This document shows, in pieces, positions 54,948 through 63,908 of a DNA stretch of 64,000 nucleotides (position 1 is the stretch's first letter; every line of letters begins with the position of its first letter). This stretch comes from Chryseobacterium sp. W4I1. GTDB lineage: Bacteria; Bacteroidota; Bacteroidia; Flavobacteriales; Weeksellaceae. Below the pieces are notes generated by a model. It made no database searches and had not been told where the DNA came from. It saw only the letters and a program-made list of their open reading frames with translations. The stretch is from the NCBI RefSeq assembly GCF_030816115.1, contig NZ_JAUSXQ010000001.1:4197001-4261000 (forward strand), read 5' to 3'. Position numbers and translations under genes: made by a program.

Positions 54948-57900
54948 ATGCAGCTAAAACCTATACAAGAAAAGTTTCTTCCCGATTTGCTTCAAAAAGA
55001 ATTTGGAAAAGAGATTTTCACTCAGTTAGAAAGCAGCCAGCATATTTCCGTAAAAGGAAGTGCCGGTTCGTCGGTATCTATTTTTGTTGCCGAACTTTTC
55101 CTGACCAGGAAGAAAACCGTTCTTTATCTGGTAGATGACAAAGAAGATGCATTATATGCCAATACAGAAATGGAAGACCTGCTTGGAAAAGACAAAGTTC
55201 TGTATTTCCCGGCAACCCATCTGGAGCCTTATCAGATAGAGAGAACGCAGAATGCCAATCTCGTACTCAGAACAGAAGTTCTTAATAAAATTACTTCCGG
55301 AAGATCACCAAAAGTGATTGTGGCTTACGCAGGAGCCTTATCTGAAAAGGTTTTGAAGAAGGAAGACTTTAAGGCGATTTCGCATCATATAAAAGTAGGC
55401 GATCATCTGAATTTTGATTTTGTAGATGAATTATTGAATCATTATAATTTCCAGCAGTCGGACTTCGTTTCTGAACCCGGAGAATTTTCCGTAAGAGGAG
55501 GAATTGTTGACGTGTTTTCTTATTCTTATGAAAAACCTTACCGCCTCACCTTCTTTGGGAATGAAGTGGAAAGCATCAAAACTTTTGATATAGAAACACA
55601 GCTTTCGATAGACAAAGTCAAAGACTTTCAGCTGGTTTCCAATATGAATTTTTCGGTAACGGGAACCAGAGTCTCGCTTTTGCAGCTTTTGCCTGTGGAA
55701 AGTTTTGTTGTTTCCAGGAATGGAGCGGTTGGTATGCAGAAGATCAAAACATTTTATGAAAAATCACTGGAAAAGTATGTGACTTTAAACAAAGATATAG
55801 CTCACCGAACCCCACAGGAACTTTTCATTTCCGATCAGGAATTTCTGTTTGATTTAAAAAAATTCAAAACCATTGATTTTGCAGGAATTTCAATTGAAGG
55901 ACTTAAAGAAATTACTGAAATAAAAATTGAACAGCTACCACAGCCATCTTTTCATAAAAACTTTGAACTGCTAATAGAAGACCTGGAAGAAAAGCAAAAC
56001 GAAGGTTTTGATACCTGGATTTCTTTTTCAACGGAGAAGCAGCGGGAGAGACTGGAATCTATATTTGAGGAATTAGAACATGAACTTCCTTTTAAAAGCT
56101 TCAAGTCTGAGTTACATGAAGGATTTGTAGATAACGCACACAAGCTCCTGGTTTATACAGATCATCAGATTTTCGACCGTTATCAGCGTTATAAAGCGAA
56201 AAATACTTTTGCCAAATCTGAACAGCTTACCCTGAAAGATCTGATGTCCCTAAAAGTAGGTGATTATATTGCCCACATCGATCATGGAATAGGGAAGTTT
56301 ATGGGGCTCGTGAAAGTAAACAATAATGGAAAGATCCAGGAATGTTTCAAGCTGACTTATAAAAATGGGGACTTATTATATGTAAGTATCCATTCCCTCC
56401 ATAAAATTTCAAAATACAACGGCCCTGATGGAAAGGAGATCGTTCTGAGTAAATTAGGTTCTCCGGCGTGGAAGTCTCTGAAACAAAAAACAAAAGCAAA
56501 AGTAAAACAGATCGCTTTTGATCTTATCAGGTTATATGCTGAAAGAAAAACGGCAAAAGGATTTTCCTACACCCCGGATTCTTATCTGCAAAATGAGCTT
56601 GAAGCCAGTTTTATTTATGAAGATACTCCGGATCAGGAAAAAGCGACCATTGATGTAAAAAAGGATATGGAAGCAGATACAGTGATGGACAGACTGGTTT
56701 GTGGAGATGTAGGTTTCGGGAAAACAGAAGTGGCGATCCGTGCTGCATTTAAAGCGGCAACGGATGGTAAGCAGGTTGCTGTGCTGGTTCCTACCACCAT
56801 TCTGGCTTTTCAGCATTACAGAAGTTTTAAAGAAAGACTGAAAGATTTTCCGGTGACTGTTTCTTATGTGAACAGGTTCAGGACGGCCAAGCAGAAATCT
56901 GAAGCTTTAGACGGGCTTAAAAACGGGAAAGTAGATATTATTATAGGAACTCATCAGTTGGTAGGCAACTCTGTTAAGTTCAAAGATCTTGGCTTGCTGA
57001 TTATTGATGAGGAACATAAGTTCGGAGTTTCCGTAAAGGATAAACTGAAAACTCTGAAAAATAATGTAGATACCCTTACACTGACTGCTACTCCGATTCC
57101 GAGAACGCTTCAGTTTTCACTGATGGCGGCAAGAGACCTTTCAGTTATCAAAACTCCACCGCCCAACAGGCAGCCGGTTGATACGCAGTTGATAGGTTTT
57201 AGTGAAGAGATTCTAAGGGATGCAGTTTCTTATGAACTTCAGCGGGACGGACAGGTTTATTTTATTAATAACAGGATAGAAAACTTAAAAGATATAGCCG
57301 GACTTATCCAAAGACTGGTTCCTGATGCAAGAGTGATCACAGGACATGGCCAGATGGAAGGAAAGCAGCTGGAGAAGAATGTATTGGATTTTATGGAAGG
57401 TAAATATGACGTTCTTGTTTCTACAACCATTGTAGAAAGTGGAGTGGATGTTCCTAATGCGAATACGATCTTTATCAATGATGCTCATAAATTCGGGATG
57501 GCAGATCTGCACCAGATGAGAGGAAGGGTAGGACGGAGCAACAGAAAGGCATTCTGTTATCTGATTACGCCTCCTTATGATATGATGACCTCCGATGCCA
57601 GAAAACGTCTTGAAGCTATTGAACAGTTCTCTGATCTTGGAAGCGGTTTCCAGATTGCAATGAAAGATCTGGAGATCCGTGGTGCTGGAGATCTTCTGGG
57701 TGGTGAGCAGAGCGGATTTATCAATGAAATGGGGTTTGAAACCTATCAGAAACTAATGCAGGAAGCTTTGGAAGAATTAAAAGATGATGCTGACTTTGAG
57801 AATTTATTTGATAATGAAGAAGACAGGCAGAAGCTTTTTAAATCTGTGAAAGATGTGAATATTGATACGGATCTTGAGCTGATGCTTCCGGATTTCTATA

Positions 57901-58317
57901 TTTCGAGCACGGAAGAAAGGTTGCTGCTGTATCAGAAAATTGCGGAGATTGATAATGAAAAAAGATCTTCATCAGTTTGAGCTGGAATTAATCGACCGTT
58001 TTGGTGCCTTACCAAAGGAAGCCGTCAATTTGTTGAAGAGCGTTGCGTTGAAATGGCTCGCTTCAGAAATAGGATTTGAAAAGATTGTCATGAAGAATGG
58101 GATATTTTTAGGGTATTTTCCTGGAAATCCACAGGATAAGTTTTATCAGACAGATGGTTTCAGGCATATTATCAGTTACTTAACTCAAAATCCTGCTGAA
58201 GCTCAGCTGAAAGAGAAAATTGGGAAGGAAGGAAATCAGCTCATGATGAGAAAGGAGAAAGTAAAAAATGTAGATGAGGTTAATATATTGCTGAAAACGA
58301 TTATTGGACACAGATAA
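54948..58317 (+). pseudogene. mfd: Transcription-repair coupling factor Mfd (frameshifted as read)
   Basis: Corrected by one base, a 1122-residue Mfd, which releases RNA polymerase stalled at DNA damage and recruits UvrA. UvrB-like N-terminal region (1-400, with FVSEPGEFSVRGGIVDVFSY), RNA polymerase-interacting domain (about 425-495, VGDYIAHIDHGIGKFMGL), helicase motor with GDVGFGKTEVAIRAAFKA (Walker A, near 585), IIDEEHKFGV (DEEH box, near 685), TATPIPRTL and MRGRVGRSNRKAFCYL, and a C-terminal domain. As read, the frame breaks after KIAEIDNEK; reducing the A run at 57958-57963 from six to five joins it to DLHQFELELIDRFGALP. Total 3n+1. Confidence 0.93.
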
Positions 58318-58389
58318 AAAATACCCGGTATTTTTTTCTTTAAAAGTGTAATAGAAGATCTGAAAACATGCTTTTCAGATCTTTTTTTA
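58317..58389 (+). terminator. Double terminator after mfd
   Basis: Two hairpins: an AAAAAATACC/GGTATTTTTT palindrome right at the stop, and AGATCTGAAAA/TTTTCAGATCT followed by a T run (58353-58389). Confidence 0.75.
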
Positions 58390-58549
58390 TTGATTAATAT
58401 CATGTTTTTATTTTTAAATAAGAATAATCTACCGAACGTAAAGCTCTTGAAAATCACGATGTAATGAGAAAAAATGTTCCGGTATGGGCTTCTCTTAGGA
58501 GGTTTTAGCGATTTTGATCTCGAAAGTCAATAAAAAAAATAATAAAATG

Positions 58550-58607
58550 TAGTAATAATTCTACTTTTTCGTACGATTAATTCTACAACATAATCGTTTT
58601 ATTACTA
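58550..58607 (+). promoter_or_regulatory. Possible operator with inverted and direct repeats
   Basis: GTAGTAATAA and TTATTACTAC form an inverted repeat 38 bases apart, and ATTCTAC occurs twice between them (58558-58564, 58580-58586). It ends 43 bases before the -7 box of the first secreted paralogue. Confidence 0.4.
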
Positions 58608-58650
58608 CGGGTTTAAAGGTGGTTAAGGGATTTTTTTTGAATGAAATCAT

Positions 58651-58658
58651 TACCTTTG
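58651..58658 (+). promoter_or_regulatory. -7 box (TACCTTTG) of the tandem secreted paralogues
   Basis: TACCTTTG 11 bases before the ATG at 58670. A T-run with TTG ends 11 bases before it, shorter than the usual spacing. Confidence 0.5.
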
Positions 58659-58669
58659 CAACCCTTATT

Positions 58670-59491
58670 ATGAAAAAAAATATTTTATGTTGCACAGCTG
58701 TGATGGTATCACTTTCTGTCAACGCTCAGGTGGGAATTGGAACTACTTCTCCTAAATCTACTCTCGATGTCAACGGGAAGACCACCTTAAGAAAAGAACT
58801 TAGAGTAGGCGGTACATCTGCCCAGATTGGAGATGCCGGACTGAACGGCCAGGTTTTGGTTTCTCAGGGCGAAGGTTTGCCTCCCATCTGGAAATCTTTA
58901 AATGTATCCTTTATGGAAGAAGGTCAGTATAAACTGATCAATTCGTATTTGTCATCAGATCAGGCAGGTATTATAGAGCTTTCCAGTGGTATTGCAGCAG
59001 ATAATATCTATAAGAACAATGTCGGAGATGATATTACCGATACTTCAAAAGGAAAGTGGCTCAAAATTGAAGGTCTTAAAAATGATTTCATCATTAAAAA
59101 CGGAAAAAACAGATTGACTTACCAGTTTCAGACAGGTATTGAGATGAAGGCTCCAAGTGCAGGTACCTCTCAGTCGATTACTTTTACCTGTGGTGTTTTC
59201 AGGAATGGAAAACTGGTAGCAGTGCGTCCTGACAAAGTGGTTTCCAATAACAACACAGAAAAGGCAGGAATCCAGGATTATATTTTTACCCTTAATTATA
59301 CGGAGCAGAATGTTCCTATAGGTGCACAGACACTTGAAGTGGCTTGCCGAAAGATCAATACATCCAATCTGAACTCAGAGTTTGCAATAGGGCGAAATGT
59401 ATCCAATACAAATACTGTTTCCAATGCATTTACTCTAGAATCTATTATGAAAATAGATGTTATTGAATACGTAACTTATAAAAGCAATTAA
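58670..59491 (+). CDS. Secreted surface protein, tandem paralogue 1
   Basis: A 273-residue protein with a signal peptide (1-19, ending VNAQ) directly followed by VGIGTTSPKSTLDVNGKTTL, a motif common in flavobacterial surface proteins and in tail-fibre-like proteins. The next part GGTSAQIGDAGLNGQVLVSQGEG ends in PPIWKSL, and the rest is a beta-rich domain (about 90-273) with TYQFQTGIEM and CGVFRNGKLVAVRP. ATG at 58670 starts the signal peptide; the upstream in-frame codons cover the promoter. Two paralogues follow within 8 bases of each other. Function unknown; secretion route not evident, as no T9SS domain is seen. Confidence 0.65.
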   Translation: MKKNILCCTAVMVSLSVNAQVGIGTTSPKSTLDVNGKTTLRKELRVGGTSAQIGDAGLNGQVLVSQGEGLPPIWKSLNVSFMEEGQYKLINSYLSSDQAGIIELSSGIAADNIYKNNVGDDITDTSKGKWLKIEGLKNDFIIKNGKNRLTYQFQTGIEMKAPSAGTSQSITFTCGVFRNGKLVAVRPDKVVSNNNTEKAGIQDYIFTLNYTEQNVPIGAQTLEVACRKINTSNLNSEFAIGRNVSNTNTVSNAFTLESIMKIDVIEYVTYKSN

Positions 59492-59494
59492 TTG

Positions 59495-60310
59495 ATGAAA
59501 AATATTATATCAATCCTGTTTTTTGTAACAGGACTGTCTCTTTCTGCCCAGGTGGGAATCAATACGGATTCTCCAAAAGCAAAACTGGATGTCAATGGTG
59601 ATATCAATTTAAGAAATAAGATCGTTGTTTTGAATGTTACAGACAACAGTCTTTCCCAGGGAAATAATGACCAGCTTCTGGTTTCGCAGGGTGAAGGCTA
59701 TCCTCCGATCTGGAAGTCGCTGCGTATTCCGGAATATGAACCGAATAAATTCTATTTAATATTCAATAACTCTTTTTCTGATAGAACCGGAGTGAGATTT
59801 GCCAGTAATGAGCAGTCCACTATAACGGCTAAGAATACAGCTTTTGCTAAAGGAACGGATATTGCCAGTCTGCCAGGATTTAAGAAAATTGCAGGTTTGT
59901 CACAGCCTATCAGTGTGTTCAGTACAGACAGCAAAACTTATTTTCAGTTTGAAACGGTGGTACAGGCCAATCTTCCTGCCAACGGAACACCTGATATTTC
60001 AATAGACTATGCATGTGGTATTTTTGTGGATGACAAGCTGGTGAATCTTAGACAGAGAAATCTAAAAGCAAGTAGTGCAAGCAGTACTTTCATTACCCAC
60101 AACCAGATCGGGGTTGTATCCAATCTTACTAAGGGACAGCATAATGTAAGCGTTGCCTGTTCAAGAATTGCGTCTTACAATACGGCAAGCAGTGTGACAC
60201 TGACTATAGGAATAAATGCAGACTCAAACATTAATGACTTTATTGCTCAGTCTTCCCTGAAGGTTGACGTATATGAGATTCCTCAGATATTTAACCCAAT
60301 TATAAACTAA
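59495..60310 (+). CDS. Secreted surface protein, tandem paralogue 2
   Basis: A 271-residue protein with signal peptide (1-18, ending LSAQ), then VGINTDSPKAKLDVNGDINL, VSQGEGYPPIWKSLRI and a beta-rich domain with YFQFETVVQANLPANGTP and CGIFVDDKLVNLR. Same architecture as the gene before it, whose stop is three bases upstream, and as the gene after it. The start ATG at 59495 follows a TTG that would overlap the previous stop. The C-terminus ends VDVYEIPQIF. Likely cotranscribed; probably part of a surface structure, role unknown. Confidence 0.65.
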   Translation: MKNIISILFFVTGLSLSAQVGINTDSPKAKLDVNGDINLRNKIVVLNVTDNSLSQGNNDQLLVSQGEGYPPIWKSLRIPEYEPNKFYLIFNNSFSDRTGVRFASNEQSTITAKNTAFAKGTDIASLPGFKKIAGLSQPISVFSTDSKTYFQFETVVQANLPANGTPDISIDYACGIFVDDKLVNLRQRNLKASSASSTFITHNQIGVVSNLTKGQHNVSVACSRIASYNTASSVTLTIGINADSNINDFIAQSSLKVDVYEIPQIFNPIIN

Positions 60311-60317
60311 TCTAGGC

Positions 60318-61061
60318 ATGAAAAAAATTATTATTATAAAATCTTTAGTGTTTGCGGTATTGGCAAATGCGCAGGTGGGTATCAATACTCCCAATCCTGT
60401 TAATATGCTGGATGTAAACGGGGATATTAATGTAAGGAAAGAGCTTAGAACTGGAGGAACCAATCTTTTGAAAGGATCTGCAGGATCAGCGGGAACTATT
60501 TTTCATAATAATTCAGAACTGAATGTAAATGACTGGAAAAGTGTAAAAATTGCTGATGGCCAAGGAAGTATGTCTGTGTTTTCATTAAATACGGTAGCAG
60601 ATAAGACGGGTGCTGTATTTTCTTCAACTAACGGATCTACAAGCCCATATACGGAAGGGACAACAATTAATAGTACATGGACGGTTCTACCGGGGACTAC
60701 TGATACTTTTTCTATTACCAATGCTGTAAATAAAGTAGCTTTTACCTTCCAGACCACTGCTCAGAAAACGGGAAATGGTAATGCTTCTGCCGGTTTTGCC
60801 TGTGGTGTTTTTGTAGATAATCTTCTCAGGGCAGTTCGCACAGACGTTTTAATAGGTTCGGACGGAAGTTATAAAATCTTTAATCTGAATGCGACACTTG
60901 CCAATCTAACCCCAAAAAATAATTACGTTGTAAAAATAGCCTGTACCAAAAGAAACCTGAATTCAGGAACTCTAGGAATCGGAACAGCTGTTAATACAAC
61001 TTATCTGAATAATGAGATGTCTCAGTCGGTTTTAACAACATCTGTACTGCAGCCTTATTAA
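60318..61061 (+). CDS. Secreted surface protein, tandem paralogue 3
   Basis: A 247-residue protein with signal peptide (1-18, ending NAQ), VGINTPNPVNMLDVNGDINV, GGTNLLKGSAGSAG and a beta-rich domain with AFTFQTTAQKTGNGNAS and ACGVFVDNLLRAVRTD. It starts 7 bases after paralogue 2 and ends with an intrinsic terminator, so the three genes form one operon. In place of the VSQGEGxPPIWKSL segment of the others it has FHNNSELNVNDWKSV. Function unknown. Confidence 0.65.
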   Translation: MKKIIIIKSLVFAVLANAQVGINTPNPVNMLDVNGDINVRKELRTGGTNLLKGSAGSAGTIFHNNSELNVNDWKSVKIADGQGSMSVFSLNTVADKTGAVFSSTNGSTSPYTEGTTINSTWTVLPGTTDTFSITNAVNKVAFTFQTTAQKTGNGNASAGFACGVFVDNLLRAVRTDVLIGSDGSYKIFNLNATLANLTPKNNYVVKIACTKRNLNSGTLGIGTAVNTTYLNNEMSQSVLTTSVLQPY

Positions 61062-61085
61062 ATTTCATAACAGATTGTATAAATA

Positions 61086-61119
61086 TAAACCTAAAAGCCT
61101 TGTGTTTTTAGGTTTTTTT
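61086..61119 (+). terminator. Terminator after the tandem paralogues
   Basis: AACCTAAAA and TTTTTAGGTT pair around a short loop, followed by a T run. Confidence 0.8.
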
Positions 61120-61184
61120 GATGAAAAAATGTGTATTGCTATCGATTTGTTGTGAAAACAGATGTTTTCATAAAAAAAATGAGT

Positions 61185-61192
61185 TATATTTG
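61185..61192 (+). promoter_or_regulatory. -7 box (TATATTTG) of lipoprotein gene 1
   Basis: TATATTTG, 23 bases before the ATG at 61216. A GTG at 61192 that could extend the frame belongs to the box. Confidence 0.5.
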
Positions 61193-61215
61193 TGAACTCA
61201 CTAAAATATTTTTTC

Positions 61216-62088
61216 ATGGGAAAAAACTATCTTTTTAAAATCTGTGCAGGAGTTTTGTTTGGTCTTATGATCTCATGTAACAACTCTTCTTCGGATGACT
61301 TTGAACCGAGTGCCAATAATGGCGGAAATAATGGAAATACACCTCCGCCAGCCAGAGTCCTGGAAAAGATCACTTTAAACAATAATGTTCAGGAAGAATA
61401 TTCTTTCAATGGAAGCCTTTTTAATAAAGGTATGCTGAGAGATGGAGTGACCAATAATTACTATACCGGTACCGCTACCTATGTTAATAATAAAATTGCT
61501 AAAATAAAATTCCTGGGAAGTATTACTGGCAGTGTGGCTTATGATTTTAGCGTAAGTGAAGACAGCAAAGGAAATGTTTACAGTGCTACATGTATCGCTA
61601 CAGCTGCTACAGCGCTGGATTCTTTTGTGAGTGATTATACATTTACTTATGATGCTTCCGGAAAAAAGCTTGCCAAGATCCTTGAAAAAAGAAAAGTAGC
61701 CGGAAATACAGCTTACAGTGTTTTCGTGGAAAGTACTTTTACTTACAACGGAGACAATATCTTTAAGGCAGAATGTGCCAAGGGAGTGCTTACAAGCACG
61801 GGAGCTCCCAATATGGCTACTGCGAAGCTTACGGTATACAGCTTCCAGAACTATGACTCCAAAGTAAGTCCGTTCTCTACGCTTCCTAAATCATTCTTTA
61901 CCGCATGGAGTCTCATCCGTCCTGAAACTTTTTACAGGATCTCTCCGAACAACCCAACCTCTGTGTATGTGATGCCTCCTTCTCCTGCACCGGGTGTGAA
62001 TACACCTATGACTTATCAGTATGATGGTTACAATTATCCGGTGTCAGATAAGGATCAGACCCTTAAATATGTATACAGAACTTTATAG
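61216..62088 (+). CDS. Lipoprotein, paralogue 1 of a pair
   Basis: A 290-residue lipoprotein: lipobox LMISC (Cys near residue 21), a Ser/Asn/Gly-rich spacer, then beta strands with NNVQEEYSFNGSLFNKGM, KIAKIKFLGSITGSV, SDYTFTYDASGKKLAKILE, somewhat like YD/Rhs-type strand pairs. The C-terminus has SPFSTLPKSFFTAWSLIRPE, SPNNPTSVYVMPPSPAPG and QYDGYNYPVSDKDQTLKYVYR, closely matched by the next gene. Family not recognised. ATG at 61216 starts the signal sequence. Confidence 0.6.
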   Translation: MGKNYLFKICAGVLFGLMISCNNSSSDDFEPSANNGGNNGNTPPPARVLEKITLNNNVQEEYSFNGSLFNKGMLRDGVTNNYYTGTATYVNNKIAKIKFLGSITGSVAYDFSVSEDSKGNVYSATCIATAATALDSFVSDYTFTYDASGKKLAKILEKRKVAGNTAYSVFVESTFTYNGDNIFKAECAKGVLTSTGAPNMATAKLTVYSFQNYDSKVSPFSTLPKSFFTAWSLIRPETFYRISPNNPTSVYVMPPSPAPGVNTPMTYQYDGYNYPVSDKDQTLKYVYRTL

Positions 62089-62152
62089 TCTTATTTGATT
62101 ATCAGTTTTACTGGAATATAAATAAAAACCTAACTTTTGTATAAAAAAAAGT

Positions 62153-62160
62153 TATATTTG
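62153..62160 (+). promoter_or_regulatory. -7 box (TATATTTG) of lipoprotein gene 2
   Basis: TATATTTG, 25 bases before the ATG at 62186, in the same A-run/GTTATATTTGT context as the box of lipoprotein gene 1. Confidence 0.5.
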
Positions 62161-62185
62161 TCAAAAAATAAACAATTACCTGGAA

Positions 62186-63130
62186 ATGAAACAGCTTTTC
62201 TACTTTATTTTATTACTCGCAGGATTCTCATCAGTACACTCATGTAAAGATATGCTGGATGAAAATGGAGATCCGTTATTGGATCTGAACAATACGGGAG
62301 GCTTAAACGGCCCAAGAGCATTATACAGAGAAATCACAGACAAAGATACATTAGCAGAATATCATTACAGTGGGCTTTTGGTAACGAAAGTAATCACAGA
62401 TAGTGCTTCAATTACAGATATTGCCTATAGTGGTGACAAAATAAGCCAGATTACCTTTAATGGATTTTTAGATCTTGATGGTAATGGAAAGCTGGATAAA
62501 GACAGTGTTTCTTATACCCAGTTATTTACCTATGGACCCAATGACAGACTGGATAAAGTTTCTGAAAGCCGTTCGGTCTTCAGAAGACCAGCACCGGTGC
62601 CTCCGGCAACTACACCAGGACCGCAGACTCTTTTAGCAAAGACAAAATCTCTTTATGATTTAATATACAATGCTTCTACTGCAAAGATTGATACTATTAT
62701 CATGAAAAACGGACCAGATGTTCCGGGACAGCCGTTAATGCCTATCAGTTATACTAAAACAGCATATTCTTACTTAGGTGATAATGTATCCAAAGTGGTA
62801 AAACATTACGGACCTATGACAGGAACTATGAACGCACCTGTATTCGGAAGACCTACCAGCAAATATGCATTTGATTTCTATGATTATGATACCGTGATCA
62901 GTCCATTTACATTGCTTCCATCAGCGTATAAGATTTCGAGATTGATGTCAACTGAATTTAAGGATCAGGAAAGTCATATTCTATCTCCAAACAATCCTAA
63001 GAAAATGTCGGTAACCGATCTTCTTCCTCCTATTCCTACTCCGATCATAAGAACTACAAATTACAACTATGATCCACAGACGTATATGACAAAAGGGTAT
63101 GGTGTAAACTACATTTATAAGCCTTTCTAA
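62186..63130 (+). CDS. Lipoprotein, paralogue 2 of a pair
   Basis: A 314-residue lipoprotein: lipobox SVHSC (Cys near residue 20), then DENGDPLLDLNNTGG, beta strands DTLAEYHYSGLLVTKVI and DKISQITFNGFLDLDGNGKLD (with a Ca-binding-like DxDGNGxLD loop near 92-100), a Pro-rich part (RPAPVPPATTPGPQ), and a C-terminus with SPFTLLPSAYKISRLMSTE, SPNNPKKMSVTDLLPPIPTP and YNYDPQTYMTKGYGVNYIYK that parallels paralogue 1. Its own -7 box suggests independent expression. Function unknown. Confidence 0.6.
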   Translation: MKQLFYFILLLAGFSSVHSCKDMLDENGDPLLDLNNTGGLNGPRALYREITDKDTLAEYHYSGLLVTKVITDSASITDIAYSGDKISQITFNGFLDLDGNGKLDKDSVSYTQLFTYGPNDRLDKVSESRSVFRRPAPVPPATTPGPQTLLAKTKSLYDLIYNASTAKIDTIIMKNGPDVPGQPLMPISYTKTAYSYLGDNVSKVVKHYGPMTGTMNAPVFGRPTSKYAFDFYDYDTVISPFTLLPSAYKISRLMSTEFKDQESHILSPNNPKKMSVTDLLPPIPTPIIRTTNYNYDPQTYMTKGYGVNYIYKPF

Positions 63131-63151
63131 AAAATAATATTTAAAATATAC

Positions 63152-63183
63152 AGGCCCGATCTTTCAAGATTGGGCTTTTTTAT
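63152..63183 (+). terminator. Terminator after lipoprotein gene 2
   Basis: GCCCGATCTT and AAGATTGGGC pair (one G-T) around a two-base loop, followed by a T run. Confidence 0.85.
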
Positions 63184-63194
63184 TTTTTATCCCT

Positions 63195-63202
63195 TAATTT
63201 TG
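63195..63202 (+). promoter_or_regulatory. -7 box (TAATTTTG) of pth
   Basis: TAATTTTG, 14 bases before the pth ATG and just after the preceding terminator. Confidence 0.5.
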
Positions 63203-63216
63203 CAAAAAATTTCTCA

Positions 63217-63780
63217 ATGAAATACTTAATAGTCGGCCTTGGAAATAAAGGTCCTGAATATGAAAATACCCGTCACAATATAGGATTCAAAGTTGCAGAA
63301 AAAATAGCAGAAACGCTTGAGGTTTCATTTAATACCACCAATTTTGGATGGATGGCAGAAGGGAAACATAAAGGAAGAAAAGTGTTCATTCTAAAACCGG
63401 ATACTTATATGAACCTCTCCGGAAATGCTGTGAAATTCTGGATGCAGAAAGAAAACATCCCTTTGGAGAATGTACTTATCGTGACAGATGATCTAGCGCT
63501 TCCGTTCGGAACTTTAAGAATGAAAATGAAAGGTTCTGACGCTGGCCACAACGGGTTAAAAAGTATCAATGAAAAGCTTCAGACCCAAAATTATGCAAGA
63601 CTGCGTTTCGGGATTTCTGCGGACTTTTCTGAAGGGCGTCAGGTAGACTATGTTTTAGGAACATGGAACGAAGAAGAATCCGGTAAGCTTGCCGAAAGAA
63701 TTGAAATGTTTTCTAAAGCCAGCTTATCCTTTGTTTTTGCAGGGATCAATAATACCATGTCAGCATTTAACGGGAAGTAA
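63217..63780 (+). CDS. pth: Peptidyl-tRNA hydrolase
   Basis: A 187-residue hydrolase that frees tRNA from dropped-off peptidyl-tRNA. Motifs: MKYLIVGLGNKGPEYENTRHNIGF at the start, with the conserved Asn and the catalytic His in NTRHNIG; KPDTYMNLSGNAV near 67-79; IVTDDLALPFGTLRMK with Asp; and KGSDAGHNGLKSI near 108-120. Length is normal. It has its own promoter and a convergent terminator downstream. Confidence 0.97.
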   Translation: MKYLIVGLGNKGPEYENTRHNIGFKVAEKIAETLEVSFNTTNFGWMAEGKHKGRKVFILKPDTYMNLSGNAVKFWMQKENIPLENVLIVTDDLALPFGTLRMKMKGSDAGHNGLKSINEKLQTQNYARLRFGISADFSEGRQVDYVLGTWNEEESGKLAERIEMFSKASLSFVFAGINNTMSAFNGK

Positions 63781-63828
63781 AATCAGTAATAGAAGCGGTT
63801 CCCATCATCATAAACGGATAAATAAAAA

Positions 63829-63858
63829 TAAAGACCATCGGATTTTCCGATGGTCTTC
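63829..63858. terminator. Convergent terminator between pth and carbonic anhydrase
   Basis: AAGACCATCGGA and TCCGATGGTCTT form a perfect 12-bp stem with a three-base loop, usable from both sides. Confidence 0.8.
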
Positions 63859-63908
63859 TGTTATACTTTAAAAAATCAATTTCCAATCTAACTATTACAT
63901 GATTTTTG

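Larger units (their letters stand above)
58318..58669. other. 352-base intergenic region upstream of the tandem secreted paralogues
   Basis: It holds the mfd terminators, then from 58545 a repeat-rich stretch: GTAGTAATAA (58550-58559) with its inverted copy TTATTACTAC (58598-58607), and two ATTCTAC words 22 bases apart. The -7 box TACCTTTG of the next gene is at 58651-58658. No gene seen. Confidence 0.5.
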
